Shown here: positions 45,021 to 54,123 of the stretch, piece by piece
How the letters are laid out: each line of letters starts with the position of its first letter
Numbering within the stretch: the stretch's first letter is position 1
DNA from: DATARH01 sp963734125
GTDB taxonomy: Bacteria; Pseudomonadota; Alphaproteobacteria; ATCC43930; CGMCC-115725
Direction of reading: 5' to 3'
Assembly (NCBI GenBank): GCA_963734125.1
Contig: CAVTGB010000012.1
Coordinates: forward strand, 1 to 64,000
DNA length: 64,000 nucleotides
Program-made: the position numbers and the translations under genes
Notes under the pieces: generated by a model
Databases searched by the model: none
The model's input: only the letters and a program-made list of their open reading frames with translations
What the model was told of the DNA's origin: nothing

Positions 45021-47132
45021 ATGGGCCGTGGTGTGCTGACGACCGCGAAAACCTTCCGGGCCGGGGTCGATATCGGGGGCACGTTTACCGACATCGTGCT
45101 GCTCGGGGATGACGGCAGTCGCTATACCAAAAAGGTGTCGTCGACGGTTGATGATTATGCCCGGGCGATCGTCGAGGGGCTAACGGCGCTGCTCGCAGAG
45201 ATCGGCGCCGAGGCGTCGGGCATTGTTGAACTCCTGCACGGGACGACGGTCGCATCGAACGCGATCCTCGAGCGGAAGGGTGCGAAGGCCGGGCTCATCA
45301 CCACCAAGGGCTTTCGCGACGTCCTCGAAATCCGCAATTTGCGGATGCCGCGGCTCTACGACATGTCGTGGACCAAGCCGCCGCCGTTGATCGAACGGCG
45401 CCTCCGGACCGAGGTCGACGAGCGGGTCAATGCCGAGGGCGGGGTGGACCGGCCGCTCGACGAAGCAAGCGTCGAGCGCGCGGTGCGGTTTCTCGTGGGG
45501 GAGGGGGTCGAGGCGATCGCGGTGTGCCTCCTCCACTCCTACCTCAACCCGGCGCACGAGCTTCGGGTCAAGGAGATCGCCGCGGAGCTCGCGCCCGGCG
45601 CAACGCTGTCAGTTAGCGCCGAGGTTCTGCCGGTCATCAACGAATACGAGCGGACTTCGACCACGGTCATCAACGCCTATGTTCGGCCGATCGTCGAGCA
45701 TTACCTGAACCGCCTCTCGGACGAGATAAAGCGCAGCGGGATCGATGCGCCGCTCCTGTTGATGCAGTCGAATGGCGGGCTGACGACCGCAAGAGCCGCG
45801 GCGCTGACGCCGATGCACATCATCGAATCGGGGCCGGCGGCCGGGGTCGTCGGGGTCCAGGCGCTGACCCGCCGCATCGGCATCGGAAAGGCGATCTCGT
45901 TCGACATGGGCGGCACCACCGCCAAGGCTTCCCTCATCGAGAACGGCGAATTGACCCGCGCCACCGAATACCAGGTCGGTGCCGGGATCGTGCTGGGCTC
46001 GCGGCTGCTCTCGGGCGCCGGCTATACCCTCAAGGTGCCGGCGATCGATCTGGCCGAAGTCGGCGCCGGCGGCGGCTCGATCCTGTGGATCGATGAGGGC
46101 GGCGCCTTGCAGGTCGGGCCGCATAGCGCCGGGGCCGCGCCCGGCCCGGTGTGTTACGACCAGGGGGGCCTGGAGCCGACTGTGACCGACGCCAATGTCG
46201 TCCTCGGCTACATCAATCCGGCGCAGCTGGTCGGTGGCGCCGTAAAGCTCGATGCCGGGAAGGCGCGCGCCGCCATCGCCGACAAGGTCGCCCGCCCGCT
46301 TGGGCTGAGCCTCGAGGAGGCGGCCTACGGCGCCCATCTGATCGCCGCCTCCAACATGATCCGCGCGCTTAAAGCCGTGTCGAGCGAGCGCGGCCGCGAC
46401 CCGCGCGAATACGCGCTCGTCGCCTTTGGCGGCAATGGCCCCGTTTTCGCCGCCGGGATGGCCGACGCGATGCGCATGCCCCTAGTGCTGATCCCGCCGT
46501 CGGCCGGGGTCTTTTCCTCGTTCGGCCTCCTCTACGCCGAGATCGAATATTACTTCACCCGTACCCGGAAGCGGCTGCTGCGAGCGCTCGATCCCGCCGA
46601 GGCGCAATCCGTCATCGACGGGCTCGAAGCCGAGGCACTGGCGCGGCTCGGCGAGGACGGGTTCGACCCTGCCCATATCGAGATCCGGCGCAGCGCCAGC
46701 CTCCATTACCAGGGGCAATCCTTCGAATTGCGGGTGCCGCTCTCGGCGGGCCGGCTCGACCGCGCCGCGCTCCTCGCCCTCGAAGAAGCCTTTGGTGCCG
46801 AGCACGAACGCACCTACGGTCACCGCGCCGGGGTCGAGGAGCCTGTCGAGCTCGTCAGCCTCGAAGTCATCGGCCGCGGCATCCCCGATGAGTCGCGCGC
46901 GGCCTCCGCCGCCGCCGCGAGCCTCGCCCCCGACATCGCGATCGCCGACAAACGCCGCCGCGCCTATTTCGGGCCGCAAGGCTGGCTCGACGCCGAATTG
47001 ATCAACCGCAGCGATCTCGCCACGCCGCGCGCGGGGCCATGCATTGTCGAGGAATACGACGCGACCTGCCTCATCCCGCCCGGCTGGACCGCCCGGCTCG
47101 ACGAATTCGGCAACATCGCGATAAGCCGTTGA
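45021..47132 (+). CDS. hyuA: hydantoinase A/oxoprolinase family subunit
   Basis: A 703-residue protein with the actin-like ATP fold: AGVDIGGTFTDIVLLGDDG, LHGTTVASNAILERKGAKAG, LMQSNGGLTTARAAALTPMH, GPAAGVVGVQALTRRIGIGK, SFDMGGTTAKASLIENGELT, GAGGGSILWIDEGGALQVGP and FGGNGPVFAAGMADAMRMPL. HyuA binds ATP and works with HyuB. The start could be ATG 45021 or GTG 45033 (VLTTAKTFRAG); the upstream sequence is a repeat remnant. No frameshift is seen over 2.1 kb, unlike several neighbours. Confidence 0.92.
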   Translation: MGRGVLTTAKTFRAGVDIGGTFTDIVLLGDDGSRYTKKVSSTVDDYARAIVEGLTALLAEIGAEASGIVELLHGTTVASNAILERKGAKAGLITTKGFRDVLEIRNLRMPRLYDMSWTKPPPLIERRLRTEVDERVNAEGGVDRPLDEASVERAVRFLVGEGVEAIAVCLLHSYLNPAHELRVKEIAAELAPGATLSVSAEVLPVINEYERTSTTVINAYVRPIVEHYLNRLSDEIKRSGIDAPLLLMQSNGGLTTARAAALTPMHIIESGPAAGVVGVQALTRRIGIGKAISFDMGGTTAKASLIENGELTRATEYQVGAGIVLGSRLLSGAGYTLKVPAIDLAEVGAGGGSILWIDEGGALQVGPHSAGAAPGPVCYDQGGLEPTVTDANVVLGYINPAQLVGGAVKLDAGKARAAIADKVARPLGLSLEEAAYGAHLIAASNMIRALKAVSSERGRDPREYALVAFGGNGPVFAAGMADAMRMPLVLIPPSAGVFSSFGLLYAEIEYYFTRTRKRLLRALDPAEAQSVIDGLEAEALARLGEDGFDPAHIEIRRSASLHYQGQSFELRVPLSAGRLDRAALLALEEAFGAEHERTYGHRAGVEEPVELVSLEVIGRGIPDESRAASAAAASLAPDIAIADKRRRAYFGPQGWLDAELINRSDLATPRAGPCIVEEYDATCLIPPGWTARLDEFGNIAISR

Positions 47133-47142
47133 GTCTCTTGTT

Positions 47143-47223
47143 GTCGTCCCGGAGGAGGCGGGGACCCATTTGTCAGCGGCTCCTGCGGTGCCAAACGTTC
47201 ATACCGGCTTTCGCCAGTATGAC
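47143..47223. repeat. degenerate family A inverted repeat
   Basis: GTCGTCCCGGAGG at the left and CGGCTTTCGCCAGTATGAC at the right are worn versions of the 34971 arms, about 80 bases apart. It fills the gap between the converging hyuA and NHL genes, where a two-way terminator would be expected. Confidence 0.65.
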
Positions 47224-47233
47224 AAATAGATGC

Positions 47234-48196
47234 TTACGCCGCCACCTTTTCCAGCCTATGGATGACCCGCATCCGTTTCGGCACCGGGTCCTTGGAGAAG
47301 CGCGACCACGAGCGGCCGGTCAATTCGCCGACATAGATGTTGCCGCGCGAATCAACCGCGATCCCGTGGGGCGAGGTGAACTGCCCCGGCCCCATCCCGC
47401 CATGCGGCTTCCCGAGCCGCGCCACCACCTTGCCTTTCAGCGTGTGGATCGAGACCCGTGCCCCGATATTCGGCCAATCCTTGTTGATTTCGCCCGCCGG
47501 CCCGCCCTCACCGATATAGCAGAGCGGGTCAGGCCCGTGCCCCAAACACATGCCGTTCGGCCGGTGCAGGTTGTTCCACTGGGTTTCCCACTTGCCGTTG
47601 CCGTCAAACACCTGGACGCGGTGGTTTTCGCGGTCGGCGAGGTAGACCCAGCCGGCGGGGTCGCAGCAGATGTTGTGGGCGATATTGAACTGGCCCGGAT
47701 CGGTGCCGGATTCGCCCCAGGATTTTTCCAATTTGCCGTCGATCGAATATTTGTGGATGCGGGCGTTGCCGTAGCCGTCCGAGACGTAGACGTGGTCGCA
47801 TTGCGGCGACAATGCGGTATGGGTGCAGCGGTGGAACGGTTCGCCCGACATGAACGGCGCGGGCTTCCCCGGCACCCCCAGCGTCATCAGCACCTTTCCG
47901 TCGAGCGTGCAGTGCCGCACTGTGTGGTCGCCGTCATCGGTCAGCCAGATCGTGTCGTCGGGGGCGACGTGGACGCCGTGCGGCCGGGTGAAGACACCCT
48001 CGCCCCAGGTGCGCAGCAGATTGCCGTCCTTGTCGAAGACCGCGATCGGGTGGTCGCCGCGGTTGAAGGCATAGACGTTGTCATGACTGTCGACCCCGAC
48101 CGCGGCGCAATCGCCGAGCACGATCTCGTCGGGGATTTTCGCCCAGTTCTCCTGGACTTCGAAGGTCCACTCGCCGCCGCCGAGCCGCTCCGCCAT
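47234..48196 (-). CDS. NHL-repeat beta-propeller protein (amidating-lyase-like)
   Basis: A 320-residue six-bladed propeller. Blades are visible as GDCAAVGVDSHDNVYAFNRG, FTRPHGVHVAPDDTIWLTDD, VYVSDGYGNARIHKYSID, GQFNIAHNICCDPAGWVYLA and GQFTSPHGIAVDSRGNIYVG. The pattern is that of the peptidyl-alpha-hydroxyglycine amidating lyase-like NHL group seen in many soil proteobacteria. No signal peptide is evident, so it is probably cytoplasmic. Real substrate unknown. It is flanked by family A repeats on both sides. Confidence 0.82.
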   Translation of the reverse strand: MAERLGGGEWTFEVQENWAKIPDEIVLGDCAAVGVDSHDNVYAFNRGDHPIAVFDKDGNLLRTWGEGVFTRPHGVHVAPDDTIWLTDDGDHTVRHCTLDGKVLMTLGVPGKPAPFMSGEPFHRCTHTALSPQCDHVYVSDGYGNARIHKYSIDGKLEKSWGESGTDPGQFNIAHNICCDPAGWVYLADRENHRVQVFDGNGKWETQWNNLHRPNGMCLGHGPDPLCYIGEGGPAGEINKDWPNIGARVSIHTLKGKVVARLGKPHGGMGPGQFTSPHGIAVDSRGNIYVGELTGRSWSRFSKDPVPKRMRVIHRLEKVAA

Positions 48197-48262
48197 CGCT
48201 TCCTCCCTCGCTCCCAATTGGCGAGATCATAAATCCGCGCCGTTCTCGGCCACCCCAATAAT

Positions 48263-48340
48263 GTCATCCCGGCGAAAGCCGGCCCATTTGTCAGCTTGCG
48301 AGTTGGCGGAAGGATGGGTCCCGGCTTGCGCCGGGATGAC
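48263..48340. repeat. family A inverted repeat
   Basis: GTCATCCCGGCGAAAGCCGG on the left and CCCGGCTTGCGCCGGGATGAC on the right, 78 bases overall. It lies in the 150 bases between the DUF364 gene's end and the NHL gene's start, both on the minus strand. Confidence 0.85.
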
Positions 48341-48348
48341 GGTTTTTT

Positions 48349-49213
48349 TCAGGCCACCTTCGCGGCCGCCTTCGCCGCTCGGCGAGCCAACACGATCTTC
48401 TCGGCCGCAGTGGCCGAGGAAATGCGGCGCCGAACCGCCTTCGGCGAGGAGGTCGAGGAATTCGTCGGGCGCGGTGATGCGCACCGTGCCGAGAATATCG
48501 GCGCCGCGCGCGAGAAAGGCGTCGGGCAGCATGCCGACGGTCGGGCCGACGCACGGTGACCCGCGCCTCGGGCCGCGCCAGGGCAAGCAGGTCTTCGAGC
48601 GTGTCGTTGAGCAGGGTCGCGCCGGTGATCAGCAGCACATCGGCGGCGGGCACGATCTCCGGCGCCAATTCGGCCGGGCGGTAGAACGGCATCTCCTCGG
48701 GTTGAGCGCAGCCGGGTTCCGCTCCAGCACGAGATAGGGCTGATGGCGGCGCTTCAGCTCTTTCAGGAACGGGATGAAGGCGCCGACGAGGACGACCCGG
48801 TCGCCGTCGCGGAATTTCGCTCGCGTCGAACGCGTCGGCGCCGGGCAGCAGCTCGACCCCGGGAGCGGGGCGGCGTCGCCAGCACAATTCGGCCAGCGCA
48901 TTCAAGGTGGCGATGCCGACCGCGCGGGAGAGGCCGTTATCGGCGAGCGCCTCGCGCATCAGCTCGGATGCCGGACGCCCGGCGAGGCGCCGGAAGGCGA
49001 CGCGGTGCGCCGATATCGGGCAGCAGATGTCGCCGGGGGCGGCGTCGCGCGGCGTCGCGCAGGTGCCGGCGGTGCCGGCGGTCAGCTTGACCCCGGTGAA
49101 AAAGAGGCCGATGACCGCCCGCTCGACCGTGAATGCCGTCGAGCTCGCGCCCGAGAATGTCCGTGACGCGAGGCAATCGTCTCGTTCAGGATGCCGCCGG
49201 GCATAGGCCTCAT
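48349..49213 (-). pseudogene. DUF364/DUF4213 (heavy-metal chelation domain) protein with six indels
   Basis: Five single extra bases (near 49171, 49129, 48828, 48552 and 48405) and one missing base (near 48700) break the frame. Corrected, 286 residues result. The DUF4213 N-terminus is AVIGLFFTGVKLTAGTAG, then GDICCPISAHRVAFRRLAGR and SRAVGIATLNALAELCWR. The DUF364 Rossmann part is FRDGDRVVLVGAFIPFLKEL, LVLERNPAAL, ADVLLITGATLLNDTLEDLL and VVGPTVGMLPDAFLARGADI. The end is KIVLARRAAKAAAKVA. The family often lies near metal or molybdenum cofactor genes, and modABC is 1 kb away. Six hits in 865 bases is the densest damage in the window. Confidence 0.75.
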
Positions 49214-49353
49214 GCCTCTCCTTCTCTCACGCAACAGATACAGCACAACCGCTCATGCCATGAAATTGATCCATGTCAGCGCCGCCACGGCGGCGCTCGT
49301 CGTTGTTTCTCTAGCCGCGCCGCCTGCCGTGGCGGCAGGGAGCACCAGGCAAG

Positions 49354-49704
49354 ATGACCGAGATGGCGGACGGCCTCAAATACACCGACACCACTGTCGG
49401 CACCGGCGCCGAAGCGACCAAGGGTCAGAAGGTCAGCGTGCATTACACCGGTTGGCTCTATAACAACGACGCGAAGGGCGCGAAATTCGACAGTTCGCTC
49501 GATCGCGGCCAGCCGTTCAGTTTTGCCCTGGGCGCGGGGCAGGTGATCCGCGGCTGGGACGAAGGCGTCGCCGGAATGAAGGTCGGCGGCAAGCGCACCC
49601 TCATCATCCCGCCCGAGCTCGGCTACGGTGCGCGCGGCGCCGGCGGCGTCATCCCGCCCAACGCGACGCTGATGTTCGATGTCGAACTGGTGAAGGTCGA
49701 CTGA
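49354..49704 (+). CDS. FKBP-type peptidyl-prolyl isomerase, probable exported form
   Basis: A complete FKBP domain of 116 residues: GQKVSVHYTGWLYNNDAKG, AKFDSSLDRGQPFSFALG, AGQVIRGWDEGVAGMKVGG and KRTLIIPPELGYGARG, with VIPPNATLMFDVELVKVD at the end. The active-site Tyr, Phe, Asp and Trp are present. At 49260 another ATG in a different frame encodes a perfect signal peptide (LIHVSAATAALVVVSLAAPP, then AVAAG), and relatives have exactly this signal before the domain. One extra base near 49352 would explain the break. So the native protein is most likely periplasmic and starts at 49260. Confidence 0.88.
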   Translation: MTEMADGLKYTDTTVGTGAEATKGQKVSVHYTGWLYNNDAKGAKFDSSLDRGQPFSFALGAGQVIRGWDEGVAGMKVGGKRTLIIPPELGYGARGAGGVIPPNATLMFDVELVKVD

Positions 49705-49940
49705 GCGAGCATCGAGGCAAGGTGGCGACAACCCGCAGTAGGTCAGGTGGCTTGCATAGACGTTTGCCTGACGGAGTGGAGCTTCTTATTCTATTACCGA
49801 TAAAAGCGAAGCTCGCCTAACAAGCCTCGCCGACCAGACAGCCATCGTCCTCCCTGGTCGCTGGTTGGTGGACTTGATGATCGCGAAAATAGAGCCTAGG
49901 TTGGCCGCGCTACCCACAACAAATTAGAGGGAGGCCGGCT

Positions 49941-50276
49941 ATGCTGTTTTGCTTGACGGCGGATTATACACCGCAAGCCCTTAACGCGATGCGGGAAAAC
50001 CCCAACACCAACCGCCAGGCGGCAGTTGAACAACTGCTTGCGGCTGCCGGGGGCAAGCTTGTCGGGATGTACGGGAGAGCTACCAACGGTCCCGGTGTGA
50101 TGGTGATTTTCGACGTGACTGACCCCGCAATGGCACCCGCTATATCCGGTGTTGCGGTATCCGCTGGGACCATTCATCACGTCGAACTGACGCGCCTCTT
50201 CACGATGGATGAGGTTAAGGGCCTTCGGGAGAGGGCAGGCAAAATTCGTGGCGCCTACAAGCCGCCCGGTCCGTAA
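49941..50276 (+). CDS. GYD-domain protein
   Basis: A 111-residue protein of the GYD type, a dimeric ferredoxin-like fold: MLFCLTADYTPQALNAMREN, QLLAAAGGKLVGMYGRATNG, PGVMVIFDVTDPAMAPAISG and TIHHVELTRLFTMDEVKG. The group's function is unknown. AGGGAGG lies about eight bases before the ATG. GC content in and before the gene is lower than the surroundings. It stands alone between FKBP and the convergent modC. Confidence 0.8.
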   Translation: MLFCLTADYTPQALNAMRENPNTNRQAAVEQLLAAAGGKLVGMYGRATNGPGVMVIFDVTDPAMAPAISGVAVSAGTIHHVELTRLFTMDEVKGLRERAGKIRGAYKPPGP

Positions 50277-50397
50277 TAACGAGCCATCGGAGGGCGGCAT
50301 CTTCCCGCCCTTCCTTTTTAGAAGCGCATTGGCCGCTCGTCATACCGGTTGGCTCGCCGGTCCTTATGCGTCCGCAACCCGGCCTTGCGCACGCAGG

Positions 50398-51528
50398 TCA
50401 TCCGTGCCGCGTCTCGGCGTCGGCGCCGGGTGATTGGGGCGCTGCGCCGGCGAATGCGTGGTGGTCGAAGGCGATGCTCTTGATGACGGCGTAGACCGCG
50501 CGTCCCGGAGCGAGGCCGAGCGTTTCGACCGAGCGCCGGGTCAGCCGCGCGACGAGGGCTTCGCCCGCGCAATCGAGGCGCATCTCGACGATCGGCCCGT
50601 CGGCGCGGCCGATCTCGGCGACGGTTCCGGGCAAAATGTTTAGTGCGCTCAGTCCTTCAGGGGGCGCGAGCGCGATCATCACGTCGCGCGCGCGAATGCG
50701 GACCCGCAGCGCCGTGCCGACCGGCAGCTCGAGATGGGGCACCCGCAATTCGCCCGCCGCGGCTCGCAGCGTCGTCAGGCCAAAGGAAGGATCGTGGCTG
50801 GCGACCCTGGTCGCGAGGATGGCGCCGGCTTCGGCGCGCCCGGTCAGCGGGAAGAGATCGATCCGCCCCATGATCGAGGCGGTCGGCCCGATCGCGGCGA
50901 CACGACCCTCGGAGAGCACGACCAGATCGGTGGCGAGGCGGGCGACCTCGGCGATCTGATGGCTGACATAGACGATCGGCACCCCGGCTTCGTCGCGCAG
51001 CCGCTCGATGTACGGCAGAATTTCGGTCTTGCGCACTTCGTCGAGCGAGGCCAGCGGCTCGTCCATGACCAGCAGGCGCGGGCGGGCAAGCAGCGCCCGG
51101 CCGATCGCAACTCGCTGCTTTTCGCCGCCCGACAGGTGTGCCGGCCGCCGGTCGAGGAGCGCGCCGATGCCTAAGAGGTCGACGATCTGCTCGACTTCGC
51201 CGGCGCGCCCGCCTTTCGGCGCGAACCAGCGGCCGTAAAGCAGGTTCTGCCGCACGCTGAGGTGCGGAAACAGGCGCCCCTCCTGAAACACATAGCCGAC
51301 GCGGCGGCGGCGCGCCGGCACAAAGATGCCATGCTCGGTGTCGGTCAAAATTTCGCCATCGACGATGATATGGCCGCGCTCGGGGCGCAGGAGCCCGGCG
51401 ATCGCGTTGATCAGCGTCGTTTTGCCGGCGCCCGAGCGGCCGAAGAGCGCGGTCAGACCGCCGGCGCTCCTGAACGCGGCGTCGAGGGTAAAGCTCCCGA
51501 AACGGTGCGCGACCGCGACCTCAAGCAT
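50398..51528 (-). CDS. modC: molybdate ABC transporter ATPase ModC
   Basis: A 376-residue ATPase: Walker A GRSGAGKTT, Q-loop FQEGRLFPHLSVRQNLLYG, signature LSGGEKQRVAIGRA, Walker B LLVMDEPLASLD and H-loop YVSHQIAEVARLATD. A C-terminal molybdate-binding (MOP/TOBE) region follows from about residue 285 (ALRVRIRARDVMIAL, LSALNILPGTVAEIGRADGP). Third gene of modABC; its start overlaps or abuts the modB end. The importer supplies molybdenum for oxidases such as xanthine or CO dehydrogenase types. Confidence 0.94.
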   Translation of the reverse strand: MLEVAVAHRFGSFTLDAAFRSAGGLTALFGRSGAGKTTLINAIAGLLRPERGHIIVDGEILTDTEHGIFVPARRRRVGYVFQEGRLFPHLSVRQNLLYGRWFAPKGGRAGEVEQIVDLLGIGALLDRRPAHLSGGEKQRVAIGRALLARPRLLVMDEPLASLDEVRKTEILPYIERLRDEAGVPIVYVSHQIAEVARLATDLVVLSEGRVAAIGPTASIMGRIDLFPLTGRAEAGAILATRVASHDPSFGLTTLRAAAGELRVPHLELPVGTALRVRIRARDVMIALAPPEGLSALNILPGTVAEIGRADGPIVEMRLDCAGEALVARLTRRSVETLGLAPGRAVYAVIKSIAFDHHAFAGAAPQSPGADAETRHG

Positions 51529-51529
51529 G

Positions 51530-52235
51530 TCAGAGCCCGTGAATGCGACGCGACGCGCGCTCGATCAGCACCTCGGACGCGAGGAGCGCGGCGAGCGAGA
51601 TCAGAAATCGAGACGAGCGTCAGCCGGAACGCGGCGAGATCGCCGCCGGGCACCTGCAGGAGCGTATAGATCGCCACCGGCAGCGTCTGGGTTTCGCCCG
51701 GGATGTTTGAAACGAAGGTGATCGTCGCACCGAATTCGCCGAGCGCGCGGGCGAAAGAAAGGATCATCCCGGCGACGATCCCGGGCAGGATCGACGGCAG
51801 GGTGATCGTCGCGAACACCCAGAACCGATTGGCGCCGAGTGTCGCCGCGGCATCCTCGAGCCGGCGGTCGACGGCCTCGATCGACAGCCGCATCGAGCGC
51901 ACCATCAACGGAAACCCCATGACCGCGCAGGCCAAGGCGGCGCCGGTCCAGCGAAACGCAAGGACAATGCCGAGAGTGTCGGCGAGGAGGCGCCCGAGGG
52001 GCCCCTTCCGGCCGAACAAGAGGAGCAGGATATAGCCGGTGACGACCGGCGGCATGACCAGCGGCAGATAGACCACCGCGTTCACCAGCGACTTTCCCCA
52101 GAAGCGCCCGCGCGCCAAGAGGAGCGAGACCGCGATCCCGATCGGCAGGCTCCACAGCGTCGCCCACAACGCCACCTTCAGCGACAGGCGGATCGCGGTC
52201 ACCTCGTCGGGCGAAAACGAGAGGAATGCGCTCAC
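51530..52235 (-). CDS. modB: molybdate ABC transporter permease ModB, frameshift at the 3' end
   Basis: The permease (MSAFLSFSPDEVTAIRLSLK, LVMPPVVTGYILLLLFGRKG, ALGEFGATITFVSNIPGETQ, LPVAIYTLLQVPGGDLAAF) is intact for about 208 residues. A single extra base near 51605 then changes frame. The natural end, ISLAALLASEVLIERASRR, is found in the next frame and stops at 51530, one base before the modC start. Uncorrected, the protein runs on to 51453 with a foreign Arg-rich tail inside modC. The EAA loop and all core helices but the last precede the shift. Confidence 0.88.
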
Positions 52236-53068
52236 CGTGGGGTATCGAGCTCGGTAAAGCCCTCAGCCGCGAACAGCGCGCCGGCGGCGGGCCCGCGCAG
52301 GTAGGCGGCGAAGGCGGGAGACTCGGGGTCGGCGGCGCGGGTCAACGCCATCGGATAGACGATTGGTGGATGGCTGTCGGCGGGAAACGTCCCGACGATG
52401 CGGACGGCGGGCTCGGCGGACGCGTCGGTCCGGTAGACGATGCCGAGCGGGGCTTCGCCGCGCGCAACCAAAAGGAGCGCGGCGCGGACATTCTCGGCCG
52501 CGGCGATACGTCCGGCGACCGTCTGCCATACGCCGAGTGCATTGAGAGCCGCCTTGGCATAGCGCCCGGCAGGGACGCCGCTCGGGTCCGCCATCGCCAA
52601 ACGCCCGTCGCCGAGGAGAGCGGCGAGCGGAAAGCCGGGCGCGATCGCAACGCCTGCGGCGCTGTCCCTCGGTGCGATCAGGACCAGAGTGTTGCCGAGC
52701 AGGTCGATGCGGGTTTTGGGATCGATAAGCTGGCGATCCTGCAGATAATCCATCCAATCTTCGTCGGCCGAGATGAAGAGGTCGGCCGGCGCGCTGTTCT
52801 CGATCTGCTTGGCGAGGGTCGAACTCGCCGCATAGGAGATCGTCACTTGCTTGCCGGCGGCGCTGCGCCATTGCCCGGCGATCCCATCGAGCGCGGTCTT
52901 GAGGCTGGCGGCGGCGAAGACCAATACGGGGCGAGATTGGGCCGACAAACTCGTTGCGAATGCCGCTGCGGCTACCCCGGCGATCGTCCCAAGGAACGCT
53001 CTGCGCTCCCAAGATACTTGGTTTTCGGGGGCAAGAGGAGGCACCGGCCGCAGCACCAGTCTTGTCAT
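52232..53068 (-). CDS. modA: molybdate ABC transporter substrate-binding protein ModA
   Basis: About 278 residues. After a Tat/Sec-like signal (ERRAFLGTIAGVAAAAFATS) come the ModA landmarks: LVFAAASLKTALDGIAGQW, SYAASSTLAKQIENSAPADL, FISADEDWMDYLQDRQLID, LAMADPSGVPAGRYAKAAL and GEAPLGIVYRTDAS. The RR in ERRAFLG may signal Tat export. The 5' end is odd: the ATG at 53068 and a longer open stretch before it lie within a family A repeat, so the native start may be further inside. The gene overlaps modB by four bases. Confidence 0.92.
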   Translation of the reverse strand: MTRLVLRPVPPLAPENQVSWERRAFLGTIAGVAAAAFATSLSAQSRPVLVFAAASLKTALDGIAGQWRSAAGKQVTISYAASSTLAKQIENSAPADLFISADEDWMDYLQDRQLIDPKTRIDLLGNTLVLIAPRDSAAGVAIAPGFPLAALLGDGRLAMADPSGVPAGRYAKAALNALGVWQTVAGRIAAAENVRAALLLVARGEAPLGIVYRTDASAEPAVRIVGTFPADSHPPIVYPMALTRAADPESPAFAAYLRGPAAGALFAAEGFTELDTPR

Positions 53069-53124
53069 ACCGGCGAACGCCGGTATCCATGTCCGAAATG
53101 GGTCCCGGCATGCGCCGGGACGAC
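53064..53124. repeat. family A inverted repeat at the modA start
   Basis: GTCATACCGGCGAACGCCGGTATCCAT on the left and GGTCCCGGCATGCGCCGGGACGAC on the right. The modA ATG is formed by the left arm's CAT, so any modA transcript starting upstream would carry the repeat as a hairpin over its start region. Confidence 0.85.
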
Positions 53125-53239
53125 ACCGAGAGGAACGGCGCCTTGCATCGTCATCCAATCAGACCAGGATCCTTGCGCCGCCATGGCGCTCGGCCGGCGC
53201 CACTCGTATCGTAGCGCTTTCTGACGAGCGAGAACCAGC

Positions 53240-54055
53240 ATGAGCGATCCGCTATCTCCCACAGACGATTTGGGCCTCTTGGGCAAGGTGGCGATCGTCA
53301 CCGGCGGCGGGGCGCCCGATGACGGGATCGGCAATGGCCGCGCCGCAGCGATGCTGCTGGCCCGCGCCGGCGCGCGGGTGCTTGTCGTTGACATCGTGCG
53401 CGACGCCGCCGAGCAGACCGTGGCGATGATTGCAGCCGAGGGCGGCACCGCTGAGCCCTTCGTCGCCGACGTCGTCGACGAGGCGCAGTGCCGCGCGATC
53501 GTCGATGAAGCGCTCGCCCGGTTCGGCCGGCTCGATCTCCTCGACAACAATGTCGGGATCGGCGGGCGCGGCAGCGTCGTCGATACCGCGGTCGCCGATT
53601 GGCGGCGGATCATGCAGGTCAATGTCGACAGCATGTTTCTCGTCTCGCGCTTTGCGATCCCGGCGATGATCGAAACCGCCAAGGGCGGCGCCATCGTCAA
53701 CGTCTCCTCGATCTCGGCATTGCGGCCGCGCGGGCTGACCGCGTACTCGACCTCGAAAGGCGCGGTCATCGCGCTGACCCGGGCGATGGCGGTGGATCAC
53801 GGGCCCCAAGGCATCCGCGTCAATTGCGTCGCGCCCGGCCCCATCTACACCCCGCGCATGTACACCGGGCAGATGAGCCCCGCGGGCCGCGAGGCGCGGC
53901 GCAAGGCCTCGGTCCTCGGGATCGAGGGGCTCGGCTGGGACATCGGTCATGCGGTGCGGTTCCTCTTGTCGGAAGAGGCGCGCTACATCACCGGGCAGAC
54001 CCTTGTCGTCGACGGCGGGGCGAGCCTCGTTGGCCCGAGCCGGGCACCGGGTTAG
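53240..54055 (+). CDS. SDR family oxidoreductase
   Basis: A 271-residue SDR: TGGGAPDDGIGNGRAAAMLL (nucleotide loop with a longer insert than usual), LVVDIVRDAA (NAD-preferring Asp), DNNVGIGGRGSVVDTAVAD in place of NNAG, Ser in IVNVSSISALRPRG, YSTSKGAVIALTRAMAVDHG, and the end YITGQTLVVDGGASLVGP. The DNNVG variant occurs in a recognised SDR subgroup. It stands alone, divergent from modA. Substrate unknown. Confidence 0.9.
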   Translation: MSDPLSPTDDLGLLGKVAIVTGGGAPDDGIGNGRAAAMLLARAGARVLVVDIVRDAAEQTVAMIAAEGGTAEPFVADVVDEAQCRAIVDEALARFGRLDLLDNNVGIGGRGSVVDTAVADWRRIMQVNVDSMFLVSRFAIPAMIETAKGGAIVNVSSISALRPRGLTAYSTSKGAVIALTRAMAVDHGPQGIRVNCVAPGPIYTPRMYTGQMSPAGREARRKASVLGIEGLGWDIGHAVRFLLSEEARYITGQTLVVDGGASLVGPSRAPG

Positions 54056-54123
54056 CGCCGGAGCGGCAGGTTAGTCAGTCTAAAACGTTTGCCGCCGCAT
54101 GCTGACCCCAAAGGAGACAACAC

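Noticed and set aside
49912..49924. ACCCACAACAAAT found before the GYD gene and again at 60420 in the low-GC patch
   Set aside because: A shared 13-mer is expected by chance many times in 64 kb, and the flanks do not match, so it is not evidence of an attachment site.
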